From Acanthacorydalis orientalis (taxonomy: Eukaryota; Arthropoda; Insecta; Megaloptera; Corydalidae), in the NCBI GenBank assembly GCA_034766995.1, contig CM068325.1, positions 5,386,664 to 5,450,663 on the forward strand: DNA of 64,000 nt, read 5' to 3'. Made by a program: the position numbers and the translations under genes. The notes under the pieces were generated by a model. It was not told the DNA's origin. It did no database searches and was given only the letters and a program-made list of their open reading frames with translations. Within the stretch, counting starts at the first letter, position 1. Each line of letters begins with the position of its first letter. This document shows positions 12,526 to 24,500 of this stretch, piece by piece.

Positions 12526-13004
12526 GTTGAATCAGTTGCGATTTGCACTCCATTTAAACAACAGTGCGCGTAACTGCATCCTAGAATCGAACTAACGCTA
12601 TTGACCTCGAAGCACGTCTCCTCCTTATATAATCTATCATATTCGTGCGGTTCATTGACGAGGAGATTCGATATAAACATGATGCAATGCTGTTCCCGTG
12701 AGCGTTCCGACACTGACATGATAGGTCGGTATAGAAGAGATCTAGCCTGTCGAAACACGGCACAGTTTCCGACAGAGTGCAGCACAGGCTAAGTCACAGC
12801 AAACCGAATCCGTGTTATAGCTAGTAGTGTCTAGATGGCAATCTAAATTGGTTTGTATCATGGATGCGGGTTGTATCTGAACTATATCGGTTCTCGTTTC
12901 GACTATCGTCTTTCTTCCTCTCACTCAACCTATATAGAATCTGTATAAATAGACAGAGATGGAACTATCTCATAGATCACTTCGACGAAAGTAGAAAAAC
13001 ATGA
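12526..13004. other. No gene identified
   Basis: tRNA 5' flank and the region beyond the TSP1-gene 3' end. No supported feature. Confidence 0.4.
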
Positions 13005-13010
13005 TTTATT
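13005..13010 (-). promoter_or_regulatory. Poly(A) signal AATAAA of the TSP1-domain gene
   Basis: A canonical hexamer on the minus strand about 90 bases downstream of the TGA at 13099-13101. Confidence 0.65.
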
Positions 13011-13098
13011 TATATATGAGGAATACAAACGACGCAAGTGGATCTCTTTCTAATAAACTGGACCGAAACGGACTCGCTCCGTCTCGCTCCCGCCGATC

Positions 13099-14648
13099 TC
13101 AACATTCACGGTAGATGCACGTCTTGATCTGTGCCTCCTTCTCGCCGAACGAGCACGTCCCTGCGACGCAGTGGCGCCATCTCGTCATCTTGCCGAGACC
13201 GCACGTCGCCGAACACGCCGTCCATCCGCCCCACGGGCCCCACACCTTAGCTGCGAACGTACAGAAACGTTAGTTTTCTTCCCCTTTTAATCGGGTCCGA
13301 ATCCAGAAAATCCGGAACGGTTGTACTGTTTTCAGACAGTACTGACACTGAAAATGTCGAGAATCACTCGATTGGTCTGTTCCACCCACTTCAGACCATC
13401 GGGAGGAAACATAGAATCGTTCTTTCTTTCTTACTCGTACGCGATTTCATATATTCGTCTCTATCAGCAAGACCTACGTTATTGGAACAATTGTTTCAAT
13501 CAATCAGCAGAATTCTAATTCCAATCAATCTATCTTTATCATTCTTACATTTTTTCGTATTTCCGTCTCTTCCGAAGACGGTTACTAGATTGAAACAAGT
13601 GTGACAACGTTTGTTTCATTCAAAAAGCGCGGTTTTTGAACAGAAATCTCGTTTTTAAACTGATTTCCGACTGTTTTCGTGCAGATATTTTTAATTTTTA
13701 GTGAAAAAAGGGTAAAAATCGCATAAATAAAACGATAAATCAACTGAAATCATTCAAATATCTAACCGAAAGACATAAATTCCCGTAGAAATCTAGTCAC
13801 CGTGCTCTATCTTTGTTATTCTTACATTTTTTCGTATTTCCGTCTCTTTCGAAGACGGTTACTAGATTGAAACAAGTGTGACAATGTTTATTTCATTCAA
13901 AAAGCGCGGTTTTTGAACTGAACTCTCGTTTTTAAACTGATTTACGACCGTTTTCGTACAGATATCTTTAATTTTTGGTGAAAAAAGGTAAAAATCACAT
14001 AAATAAATCGATAAATCAACTGAAATCATTGAAATATCTAACCAAAGGACACAAATTCTCGTATAAATCTAGTTATCGCTCTCTATCTTTGTTATTCTTT
14101 CATGATTTCGTATTTCCATCTCTTTCGAAGACGGTTACTAGGCTGAAAGACTGACATCTGTGTGCTTTTATTTAAAAAAAGCGCGGTTTTCGAATCGAAA
14201 TCTCCGTTTTAAACGGATAATGGGCTGTAAAGAGGCTATTAGCGATCGAAAGAGTGTTACGATAAGAACGAGACAGAGAAAACGAGCACTCACTCGACCT
14301 GGTCGCGTCGGTCTTCGCGCCCTGTCCCCTCTCGTCCTTCCCGTGCGTCGGTCCGCCGTCCGGATGCGAACCGGTGTCTTTCGGACACGGCACCGACCCG
14401 CAGAACCGGAACACGTGCTCGTTGTTCCCGTGGTCGCATCCCGTCGACGTGCACTTGCGGAACTTGTGCTCGGGAACGCTGTTGTCGTCGTTCTCGATCG
14501 GCGTCAGTATCAGCGGCACGAGCATCTTCTTGCCCCACTCGGACCCGGTCGACTTCTTGTCGATGGTGTGCCGATCGTCGCCCGGCGCTGCGCCCACGGC
14601 GTCGAACACGATCGACACGACGATCATTGACAATATTTCGACGTACAT
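13099..14648 (-). CDS. Small secreted protein with one thrombospondin type-1 domain
   Basis: Two exons: 14648-14294 and 13250-13099 (507 nt, 168 aa). The donor is A|GTGAGT and the acceptor is GCAG|CT; both sides agree in phase 1. Residues 1 to about 22 form a signal peptide (MYVEILSMIVVSIVFDAVGAA). The mature part has a Cys-containing stretch with four cysteines, then a hydrophilic Gly/Asp/Lys linker. The C-terminal 48 residues are a complete TSP1 repeat: the W..W..W motif (WGPWGGW), CSATCG, and six cysteines, with the last one at the stop codon. TSP1 domains bind glycosaminoglycans or receptors outside the cell. An in-frame ATG 11 codons upstream (14681-14679) would give 179 aa; I chose the inner one because it puts the hydrophobic core at the N-terminus. 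An upstream 5' exon cannot be excluded. The exact family and function are unknown. The intron carries a 277-bp tandem array. Confidence 0.85.
13540..14150. repeat. Tandem array, unit about 277 bp, inside the TSP1-gene intron
   Basis: 'cgtatttccrtctctt.cgaagacggttacta' recurs at 13556, 13833 and 14109 (spacing 277 and 276), with 'aaaaagcgcggttttt' following in each copy. Copies are highly similar, so this array is young compared with the others. Confidence 0.9.
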
Positions 14649-14681
14649 CGCAGTAAAATATGCGCGCGTCTGACAGATCAA

Positions 14682-15686
14682 CGCGGAAAAAATGAGTAAC
14701 GGACGATTGTGTGCCCGGAAACCATGGCGACCGACCGGATTTTATCGACATGCCCGTCTATGAGATCTCGGACACGTCCGGCGCTAGCCGAAATCTCGAA
14801 ATTCGAATCGAAACTCGTGAAACAACCGGGTTTCCTTACAAGAACGCACGTTTTCTTCGAAAATCAGGTCGATTTTTAAGAATTTCGGCGCGATTTTGAT
14901 CAGAACAGTGGAAAAATATCAATATCAATCTACAAATAAATAAAAAGTGGTATATAAAATTTTCTTACCAGGTTTCGAACCGAGATCTCCTTCTGTCAGT
15001 CACAGATGATTGTCACGGTATATTTTAGAATCTAATCAGAAATTAATATCTATTTCATTAAAAAAGGAAACGAAAATGTTGAAAAGTCACAAATAAAGAG
15101 ATAATTTAATTAATTAGTCGATAGGAATCCAACAATGTCGATATTAAATAAGATATTCAATCGGGTATCGCGCTATCTCTATCGTTCGTATGCGAAATCG
15201 TATTACTATCTCTCTCGTTCGTCGAAAAAACGCCCTGTATTCAAACCCGGTTCTTTTTAGGACACTCTTATCGATTTTCGACGATTTTCTGGGCGTTTTT
15301 TTTGGATTAAAATTAGAATTTTACGGATCTTTCGATAAAACCCGAGACTCGAATGTTGAAAAATCGCAACTGAACCGATCAACTGATCAATAATCCGATA
15401 AAATTCGAGATCTAATCGACAATTGATATCGATTCAATCAGGCATCGCTCTATCTCCATCGTCCGTGTACAAAATCGTATTTCTGTTTCGCTCCGACGGC
15501 GGTTGCTCGATGGAAAAATCGTACGAATGTTCGAAAGAGCGCGCGTTTTCCGTCCAGTTGCTGCATTTTCAGGACGAACGTGTGCTCCGGCCCGTTTTCT
15601 CGCGGGAACCTCGACATTCTACGATTTCACGGACCGAACGCGCGCGGTTCCGGCGGAAAGAGTCGACGGGATCGATTAAAAAAAGG
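14682..15686. other. No gene identified; isolated B-box-like site
   Basis: AT-rich unique DNA. A minus-strand GGTTCGAAACC (14971-14981) matches a Pol III B box, but no A box or cloverleaf surrounds it. Confidence 0.4.
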
Positions 15687-15692
15687 TTTATT
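15687..15692 (-). promoter_or_regulatory. Poly(A) signal AATAAA of the downstream SLC36 gene
   Basis: A canonical hexamer on the minus strand about 50 bases after the TGA at 15741-15743. Confidence 0.8.
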
Positions 15693-15740
15693 TCGAATTT
15701 TGTCGATACATGAAAGTGTTCTGCACCGCCTGTCCTCTCC

Positions 15741-18463
15741 TCACATGAACAACTTCGTGACGATCGCGGCGACGCTCACGTACGTGCCGGCCAGAAAACC
15801 GATCAGAGCGAAACCGATCATCAGGTAGTCCTTCACCATGGCGAGGACGCGCACCTTCGACTCCTGGTCGCCGATCGCGAGCTCGAGCAACGGCGGCAGG
15901 AAGAGCGCGAGCGTCGTGCTGCTCACGGCTCCGACGAGCGAGATCAGCAGCTCGAGCGCCGGGACGAGCTCGGCGATGATGACTGTAACAACGGCGGCGC
16001 GTTCAGATCCGACGTCGCCGGTAGCGAGCGGGACACGCTTACACGTCATGAGCACGAAGCACGCGCGGAAGACGAGCTGCGCCGAGTTCCGGTTCACGAA
16101 CGGGCCGTACCTCGTCTCGAATATCGGCCACATGATGTCGATGGGGATGTAGAACTGGAGCGCGAACGTCAGCAGGACGCTCAGCGCGATGCAGATCAGG
16201 ATCGCTTGCGCGAGGCTGGAAGCAGAAGAGACGCGGGCGGCTGACGGGACCGGAAACGCGGTCCGTCCGGTCCGAACGGCGATCGTCCGGTTTCGCTTAC
16301 ATGCTGTGCTGCGGAAAGTTCAGCGTGACGCTGCCGCCCACCTCGTTGCCGTACTTGAGGTACGAAAAGTACCCGATGCTGACGAGCAGCGACGTCACGA
16401 CGGCCATCCCGACGTTCATGACGCCGCAGAACGAGTCGAACTGCTTCGGTTTCCTCATCTCGTTCTTGAGCGGCAGCACCTGCGGACACGCGGGTCACGG
16501 TTGGCGGCCGTCGTCCGTGCGGCCCGCACGGTCCGTCCGCCCTACCAGCCCGACCCCCTCGAACGAGTACATCGTCGTGCCGAAGAACAGCGGTATCCGC
16601 GACCAGTGCGCGACCTGCGGCCGCGCCGACGCGCTCGGCAGGTCGTCCGACACGAAGTAGAACGTCGAGATGATGCCGATCAGGATGAGCACGTTCGCGA
16701 GCAGCGAGAACGGCGTCAGGAACTTGAGGTTGCGGATCATGCACGAGAGGAGGATCGGCGGCAGGATGATCGCCATCCAGACGTGCACGCTGAGCACGAA
16801 CCCGTAGTAGTCGAACACCTGCGGAACGGCACGCGGACGGATCACGGATCCGTCGGGTCCGTCGGACCCGGACGGCGGCCCGGTACCGTCTTGAAGTTCG
16901 ACGAGATGAACACGAAGTACACGCAGCAGAAGCCGAACTGCGTGATGCAGAGGAACAGGTTGACGAAGTGGCGCACGAGCTTCGAGTAGCGCTGCATCCA
17001 CGGGTACAGCGAGTACTCGATGCACAGCTCGACGGTCTCGGCGTAGTCGGGACCGATCTTCCGGCGCGTGTGCTTCTTCAGTTCGGTCGACGCGTTCAGC
17101 TGGAAGCAGACGTCGGGTCTCCGGAACGGCGGTCGGCCGGACGGGCCGGTTCGAGCGCGCGCGCGCGCACGGAAGTCGATCGGGGGATCGATCCGCGTAC
17201 AGACGCGTACAATTCGAAATTTCCAAAATGATAAATAGAGCCGTGGTGAATTTTTGGAAAGAAACGCCAAGTTATAAATCAGTAATTGGCATTCGAGTCG
17301 ACGGTCTCTCACAATTATCTCAAAAAATTGGTATTTTATGAAAAAAATGAGTACAGTACGTGAAAGGGTATTAAATTTATTATAGAATTCCTGAATTCGA
17401 AATTTCCAAAATGATAAATAGAGCCGTGGTGAATTTTTGGAAAGAAATGCCAAGTTATAAATCAATAATTGGCATTCGGTCGACGGTCTCTCACAAATAT
17501 CTCAAAAATTGACATTTTATGACAGAAATGAGTACGGTGCACGAAAGAGAGTTTAATTTGCTATAAAATTCCTGAAAATTAATTTTCCAAAATGATAAAT
17601 ACAGCCGTGGTGAATTTTTCAAAAAGAAATGTCAGGTTACACACGAGTGGTCCACAACTTTCTCTGACACGACCTATCATTTAGAGACTGCTGCCAGACT
17701 GCTCGAGCGCTGGACACGACACCAGTCCCACAAATACGGTTACGGCCGACAAACTGGGACCTGATGACGGTCGTGAATTTCCGACCAGGTCGTCCGCCGC
17801 AACCGGACGTCCCGATCGCCGTTCCGATCGACCCGTCCCGCCCGATCGGCTCTAATCGAACATAATCGGGACGGATCCGTCGTGATCCGCTTACCAGAAT
17901 GTGCTGACAGTGGAGACATATGAACGCGATCATGACCGACAGGATCGGACCGAGCGTGACGCCGGCGTTCTTGAACGCGTCGCCCATCGCGAACACTCCG
18001 GACCCGATGTTCCCCTTGAACAGGTGCATCATCGTTTCGGCGTACCTGCGTGCGAGAGAGAGAAAAGAATCGACACTGGCGCTGGTGTCGGATGCGCGCG
18101 CGCGTCTCGAAGACACGGATATGATTCTAACGACCGAGAAGTCGACCGAAACGGGACCTAGAGGCGAGCGTGACTCACGATGTCGGATGTTCGATCTGCA
18201 GCAGATGTCCAGAACTCGATTCGATGCTCCCTAAGGGCTTCAGCGAGCGGATCGACATCGTCGAAATCGCGGGCCGCGCCAACGTTCTCCCATCACTGCG
18301 GAACAAGTCGTCCTGTTAATCCGCGAGAGCGAGCCGAAAAAATATCGACTCGATACGAGTCAATAGTTTTATGGCGTTGCAATTTCTTCCCCAGTCGCCC
18401 GGAAAAAAAGACGACCGGTCCGAATACTCACTCCCTATTGTCATCCTTTCGGTCGTCGCCCAT
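15741..18463 (-). CDS. SLC36 proton-coupled amino-acid transporter, pathetic-like (copy A)
   Basis: Eight coding exons: 18463-18432, 18295-18179, 18045-17895, 17099-16887, 16818-16546, 16479-16301, 16215-16043, 15982-15741. They total 1,380 nt (459 aa). Every junction is GT-AG and all phases agree. The product is a multi-pass membrane carrier of the amino acid/auxin permease fold, predicted to move small neutral amino acids with H+ at the plasma or lysosomal membrane. In Drosophila, relatives such as pathetic affect growth through TORC1. Diagnostic features: a hydrophilic N-tail, then HLFKGNIGSG (about residues 57-66) in TM1 with FAMGDAFKNAG, CVYFVFISSN near residue 165, SFEGVGL|VLPLKNEM around residue 260, and FALQFYIPIDIMW near residue 345. 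An NAS sequon follows TM2. The start was chosen as the first ATG after a clear acceptor (TTTCAG); a 5' UTR exon must lie upstream. Intron 3 holds a 183-bp satellite. The gene is a tandem paralog of the next one upstream; the last exons match at about 52 of 80 residues. Confidence 0.95.
17215..17640. repeat. Tandem array, unit 181-183 bp, inside SLC36 copy A intron 3
   Basis: 'ttccaaaatgataaata.a' starts at 17221, 17404 and 17585. Units also share 'gccgtggtgaattttt' and 'aattggcattcg...tcgacggtctctcaca'. Confidence 0.92.
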
Positions 18464-18639
18464 CGTTGATCCTGAAACAGAACAGACACGGTTTTGAAAC
18501 GGACCCGTTCTTCGACGAAACACTCAAAAGGCTCGGATAACGAAACGGGCCCGGTTTCGGATCGAGTCCGGTCCTGAAAACGCGTCGGTCGGGTCTTACA
18601 CTCTCTGTTGTCCTACCGATAGATTTTCGGGTCGCGTCA

Positions 18640-19310
18640 CATCAGATCACTGCGCGTCGGGCCGTCGGAGACCAGATCAGGTCGAATAAGGTCAAGTGGA
18701 ATCAATTCAACTCGGTTTATGGACATTCCAGGTTTGCTCAGATTAAATCAGGCCAGGTCCGTTCAATTTGAATCGCTTAATCTGATTTACAGTCAGTTCG
18801 GGTCATTTGTGATTAGGTCCGGTCGGATAGGTCGATGTCAGGTCGTCTTCGGTCGAGGTAGGTCGTTTTATATCATCTCAGGTTGTTTAATTGAGGTTAG
18901 GTCTTGTTAGTTCAGCTTAGAATCATTTATCCAAAACATTTGAGACTGTTTCAAGTTTGGTCGGGTCATTTAAGACCAGGTCAGATTTAATAAAATCACT
19001 TCGGGTCCTTTTTCAGGTCAGGTTGGATTTTTTCAGAATTATTCAGATTAAGTCTCATCTATTCATTCTAGAGCAGTTTAGTCCGTTCAGATCATGCGAG
19101 TTCGGGTCAGGCCCGTTCGGATCATGTCCGTTCGGGTCAAATCAATTCATTTCAGATAATATCAGGTCAGAAGATCAGTCGGATTGTGTTCAGGTCAAGC
19201 CGGCGCTTTTCAGATAGGCACAAGTCGTTCTAATTCGGGCTAGGTCATTCGGGCCAGTCCAGGTCCGATCTATTCACTTTAATTGACGTCCGGCGCTTTC
19301 AGGTCCTGGT
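18640..19310. repeat. Degenerate GGTCA/AGGTCA field upstream of SLC36 copy A
   Basis: A low-order repeat built from variants of AGGTCA and GGTC with irregular spacing. There are at least six exact AGGTCA hexamers (near 18689, 18976, 19015, 19163, 19191 and 19232). It resembles the 9.5-10.0 kb field. It sits within about 0.2-0.9 kb of the first coding exon of copy A, so it lies in the promoter or 5' UTR intron of that gene. Confidence 0.75.
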
Positions 19311-20459
19311 CAATCGACTAAACGAGAAAAAAATGATCGCCGTTCATGTCAAGTCGGATCTTTCCGGTCGAACTAGGACCGGTGCTGGGTCCGCGACGAT
19401 CCGCTTTCCATCTCTCATCAATTAGGGGGATTATGGAGATGCCTTTCACTCAGTTTTCTTAATGGGTGGAAATCTATTTCGACCGGATTGGAAACGGTCA
19501 AGACTTGGACAAACTGTGTTGATCGCTGATAACGTGCCGTCCGCGTTCCTAAACCGAAAGACAGGGCCGTACTCGGACGATTTCCGAACGGACCATGTCA
19601 GAGATTCGAACGATTCGATTACTGGACCGAGAACGTCACCGAGATCGTCACGAATCGATCGTGAGGATCGAAAACTGCGCGCAGACATGTTTAGGAGACT
19701 CATTTCCGATCCGTCAACGAGACAAATGTCAGAGAGCCTGTACGCGGAAAAAAAAAACATCAAGTATCATTCGAACTGACCTGTCTGTCGAGCTATGCGG
19801 CTCGTCCGTTCATAAATATAAAAATCGGGCCGGAAACGCACAAAAGTACACGATAAAAGGAACGTTCGGACGGAACGCGACGACAGCACTGGCCGAAAAC
19901 GTTCGAAATGTGAGGCTATGTCGGACAGAAACGACCGGTTTGTTTTCTCTGATTAGCAACGCGTTCCGTAGCGACGCCCGTCCGCGTCGTTCACAAAGAA
20001 TAGATCCCCCTTGACAGAGTTTCGATCGATTTTCGGCCGAGAAACCGAACGGGTCGCCGCTTCGAACCGTTTCATGACCTCAACGTTCGATCCACTTCCG
20101 GTTCGTGTTGATATCGAGAATGGATGTGGGACGATTGCCGTTCCTGTGAAGTTGTGTCGGTTTTTTTCGGGATCGGGAAGGGTTCGTCGGACCGATAACG
20201 AGATAAATAAATAATTTATTGTTCCAAAATTGTCTTACAAAAACATTATTCTGCACAATCGTGACCGAAACTTACGAGCTAGATATATAAATTCGGATTG
20301 TTTTGTCTCTGTCGAATTGTACACCGCACGGTTCGTTCACTCTGTCCGATCGGGCGTCCATTGGTTAGAGAGACTGTTGACTGTTAGAGAATTGGAACAA
20401 ACGTTGCAATCAGAACTGGAAGGAGCTGGTTCATGGATTGCTCTGGATCGGAAAACTTG
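19311..20459. other. No gene identified
   Basis: Moderately CpG-rich unique sequence between the two SLC36 genes. It may hold the copy A promoter and 5' UTR exon, but I cannot place them. Confidence 0.4.
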
Positions 20460-21250
20460 ATAAGGAAAAATTTATTAATGTTTGAGGCTTGACAGTCGAT
20501 TCATCAAAAGTACTAGACGTGTTCAGCTTTGTTCCAATTCTTAACAGTTGGGGAATGATTTCCTGAACGATAAAAGATGATGGAATTAGGAAAGATTCGC
20601 AACGAATCCCTTATAGGATTTCCAATCATTGACACACGGGTTTCTCAAAAGAAGAGATCCGTTCTACTTTGTCCCAATTCCAAACAGTTTAGGGAATGAA
20701 TTCTCGAATCGTGAAACATGTGGGAATTAGGAAAGAATTGTATCGAAAATTTTAATAGAATTTATAAACTTTGAGAGTAGTTTTAAGGAAAATCAGACTT
20801 ACCTTACTTTGTCCCAATTATTAACAGTTCAGGGGCTTAAAATCTCGAGTCATGTGACATGTGGTAATTGAAAAGGAGTTGTATCGAATATTATTTGGGA
20901 TTTTTAAGTTAGATTGTTGTTTTCGGGAGTAAAATGAGTTTTTCACTACTTTGTCCCAATTATTAAGGTTCAGGGGCTTAAAATCTCGAATCTAGTGACA
21001 TGTGGTGATGAAAAAGGAGTTGTATCGAATATTATTTCGAGTTTTCAAGTTAGATTGTTGTTTTCCTTAGGAAAATGAGTTTTTCCCTACAATTAACTCC
21101 TAATTTACAATCAATCACTCGAAAAATGGCCGCAATTATAAAACGATTGAACGGATCCTGTAAAATTTCCAAGTTGTCACAAACAGATCGTCGAAATAGC
21201 ATCCTGTTTCTCTTATATTGTCCCAATCGGTTGTCCCTAAACTGTTCGGT
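20460..21250. repeat. Tandem array, unit about 140 bp
   Basis: 'ttgtcccaat' recurs at 20669, 20809 and 20951 (spacing 140 and 142), with weaker copies before and after. Units also share 'gttcaggggcttaaaatctcga' and 'gaaaaggagttgtatcgaa'. Confidence 0.8.
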
Positions 21251-21537
21251 TATGCAATAGGTTCGATTTACAAATAGACTGACGACTGATTGGATTGAAA
21301 ATCATGGAATTTACAATCTCTATTCCAATTCTCAAACCTTATAATCGTCAGGATCTGAATTGTTCCAAAAACTGTCCATTATGGATCTCTGAAAATCGAC
21401 ATGGATTTTTAAACTTTCAATCCGATTTCCGGAGATCCAGAATCGTTTCCAATGACACCAGATCGTTCACACTCGCTCATTCGACCACACACACACCTTA
21501 TTTACACGGACCCTATTTACAAATCTCTTTCAAACAC

Positions 21538-24500
21538 TCATTTCGTCAGCTCGTGGACGATAGCCCCGACGCTGGCGTACGTGCCTGTCGCGAATCCGAC
21601 GAAAGCGAACAGGATGATCAGCCAGTCCTTGATGACGGTCAGGTATCGGGTCTGCGAGTCCGGATCTTTGATCGCGAGCTCGAGCACCGGCGGTATGAAG
21701 AGTGCCAGCGCCGTGCTGCTCACGGCTCCGATCAGCGAGATCAGCAGCTCGAGAGCCGGGATCGATTCGGCTATTATAACTGGAACAGGGGATCGATTGT
21801 TCGTGGGGACGTTCGAGCGAGACACGAGCGGTCGACCACTCACATGTGACGAGCACGAAGAGAGCCCTGAACGCGAGCTCCGTGAGGATCGGTTTCCGGA
21901 ACGGGCCGAACCGGGACTCGATCCCCGGCCACATGATGTCGATCGGTATGTAGAACTGGAGCGCGAAACTGAACATCACGCTCACGCAGATGATGATTTT
22001 CACGGTCTGAGCGAGACTGGAACAAAAGAGAGCCGTAACGGACGTGCGGAGGTGCGCGGGGGAGACGTCCCCGGGACTCACACGTTGTCTTCCGGAAGAT
22101 TCAGCGTGACGCTGCCTCCGACCGCCTCGCCGTACTTCAGGTACGCGATGAACCCGATGCCGGTCAGCAGCGACGACACGATCACCATACCGACGTTGAG
22201 GACGCCGAACCGGGAATCGAACTTGTTCGGGTGCCTCATCTCGTTCCTCAACGGAAGTACCTGGACGGAATTCGAAATGGAGACGGATCGGAGACGAACA
22301 GGTCACACAATTGCACTCACCAGTCCGATCCCTTCGAACGAGTAGATCGCCGTGCCGAAGAACAACGGGATCTGGGACCACGGGGCGATCGCCGGACGCG
22401 CCGAAGGACTCGGCAGGTCCTGGCACGCGAAGTACAGCGTCACGACGATGCCGATGATTATGAGGACGTTCGCGAACATCGAGAACGGCGCCAGGTACTT
22501 GAGGTTGCGGATCATGCACGAGAGGAGGATCGGCGGGAGTATCACAGCCATCCAGACGTGGACGTCGAGGACGAAACCGTTGTAGTCGGAGACCTGGACG
22601 GAGAGATTGGGAATGAGTCGAAGTTGCGACGCTCGATTCGAACGGACATGTTTGAACGATTTAGCGTCGGGAATGTGAATTCCGGATCGATATGATGTGA
22701 AAAGGAAGCGTGGAAGATATAATGGAAGATCGATAAGGTTGATTTTACAGATTTTCAGGTGTGGAAACAGAGATGAGCGATGAGACAAGCTGAGAAATCG
22801 GTTGAGATGAATTGTGGAAGAGTTGGGGGACTGGTCGAGGATTTTTTCAGCTGATTCAGGTCTGAAATGTAAAGTAGAGGAATAGAGAAGCGTAACGGAA
22901 AAATTTTAAACGATTTATGGAAGAGTTTTGAGGTTTTTTGGGAATTTCCTAGTCGATTGATTGATGATTCAGATCTAGAAACTCAAAAAAGAGGAATGGA
23001 TAAACTGAAATGTCACCAAAAAAGGATTTGTGGAAGAGTTAGGAGATTTTCAGGCATTTTTCTGTCGATTAATTATAGATTCAGGTCTGGAAATTCAAAG
23101 TAGAGAAATAGACATGCTAAAAAGTAAATTTAAATGATTTGTGGAAGAGTTGGGAGATTGTTAGGGAATTCTCAAGACGATTTACCGAGAAGACAGGTCT
23201 GAAAATGAAAAAGAGATGAATGAGGAAACTGAAAAGTTAATTGAAACGATTTATGGAAGATTTAGGAGATAGATATTGATTTCTTCTAGTTGGTTGATCG
23301 ATCGGTCCCGTCCGCGTTCGTCCCGTCGGTCCGTGCGCATCGGACGACCGTCCCGGCCGCGATTCGACCGCTCACCTGTTTGATGTTCGACGAGATGAAC
23401 ACGAAGTACACGCAACAGAATCCGAGCTGCGTGATGCAGAGGAACACGTTGACGAATCGCTTCGCCGCGCGCGCCCACGGCCGTATCGACGGATTGTCCG
23501 CGTTCGCTATGCACAGCTCGACAGTCTCGGCGTAGTCCGGCGCAATTTCCCTCTTTGTGCGGCGCGTCAGCTCCTGAGAAGCGTTCAGCTGTCGACAGAG
23601 AGCAGGAAAAAAAATGAAAGTCTCGTCGGCGCGAACCGAAACGGGGATCCGTTCGTCCGGACGGACACCGTACCGACGTGCGGACCGCTCCTGAGTCCTG
23701 ACCTGCGCGCGGAACGTTCTCTAAACAGGATACGGTCGCGAAGGAAAGATCTAGACGCGGCGCTTCGAACCGGACAATTAGCACGGCGTGCGTGCGTGTG
23801 TTTTTTAATGTTCTTCTCGACGTTTGTTTTCAATTAGCGCGTGTGTGCTTTTCCAATAAGTCCACTTAAAAGTACGCTAATTGCTTCCTGCGCGGTCGCG
23901 CGTGCAGCATTTCAAACGAACTGGACGTCCGCGCTCCGTTCCGATTATCCAATTGAACCGTTTGCGCGTAATTCGAGCGCTTCCGTCGTTATTCCGGCTC
24001 GGAACGACCGCTCCGTCGCGAACGCAGGACATTCGTGCGAAAATCCCGATCGAGTGGGCGCGTCCGTGTGCCAGAGACGCCGGCGCGGTCTCCGTCTGTC
24101 TAATCTCGCGGCGATCGTTCGATTCGGACCGAAATAGCGCGGCGGATGACGATTTTTCATCGCGAAAACTGAACGTCCCGTACGAGAATACGATCGAGAG
24201 GGCGTGGATGTGTGCCGGAAACACCGATGCGGTTTTGTTCTGTTATATCTGACGGCATTCTTCGATTCGGATCGAAATAAACGGCAAAATATTGATTTTT
24301 CATTGTGAAAATTGAATATACTGTACGAAAATCCGATCTAGCAGGCGTGGATGTGTGCCGGAAACACCGATGCGGTTTTGTTCTGTTTTATCTGACGGCC
24401 TCCTTCGATTCGGATCGAAATAACGCGGGAAACGACGACTTTTCAACGCGAAAAATTGATATTTTGCACGAGAATTCGATCGAGTAGGCGTGTTTGTTTA

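Noticed and set aside
14971..14981. Possible second tRNA gene around a B box
   Set aside because: No acceptor stem, A box or anticodon arm can be folded around it.
19446..20014. Open frames of 105-139 codons between the SLC36 genes
   Set aside because: Frames overlap on both strands and none shows a domain or splice continuity with either transporter.
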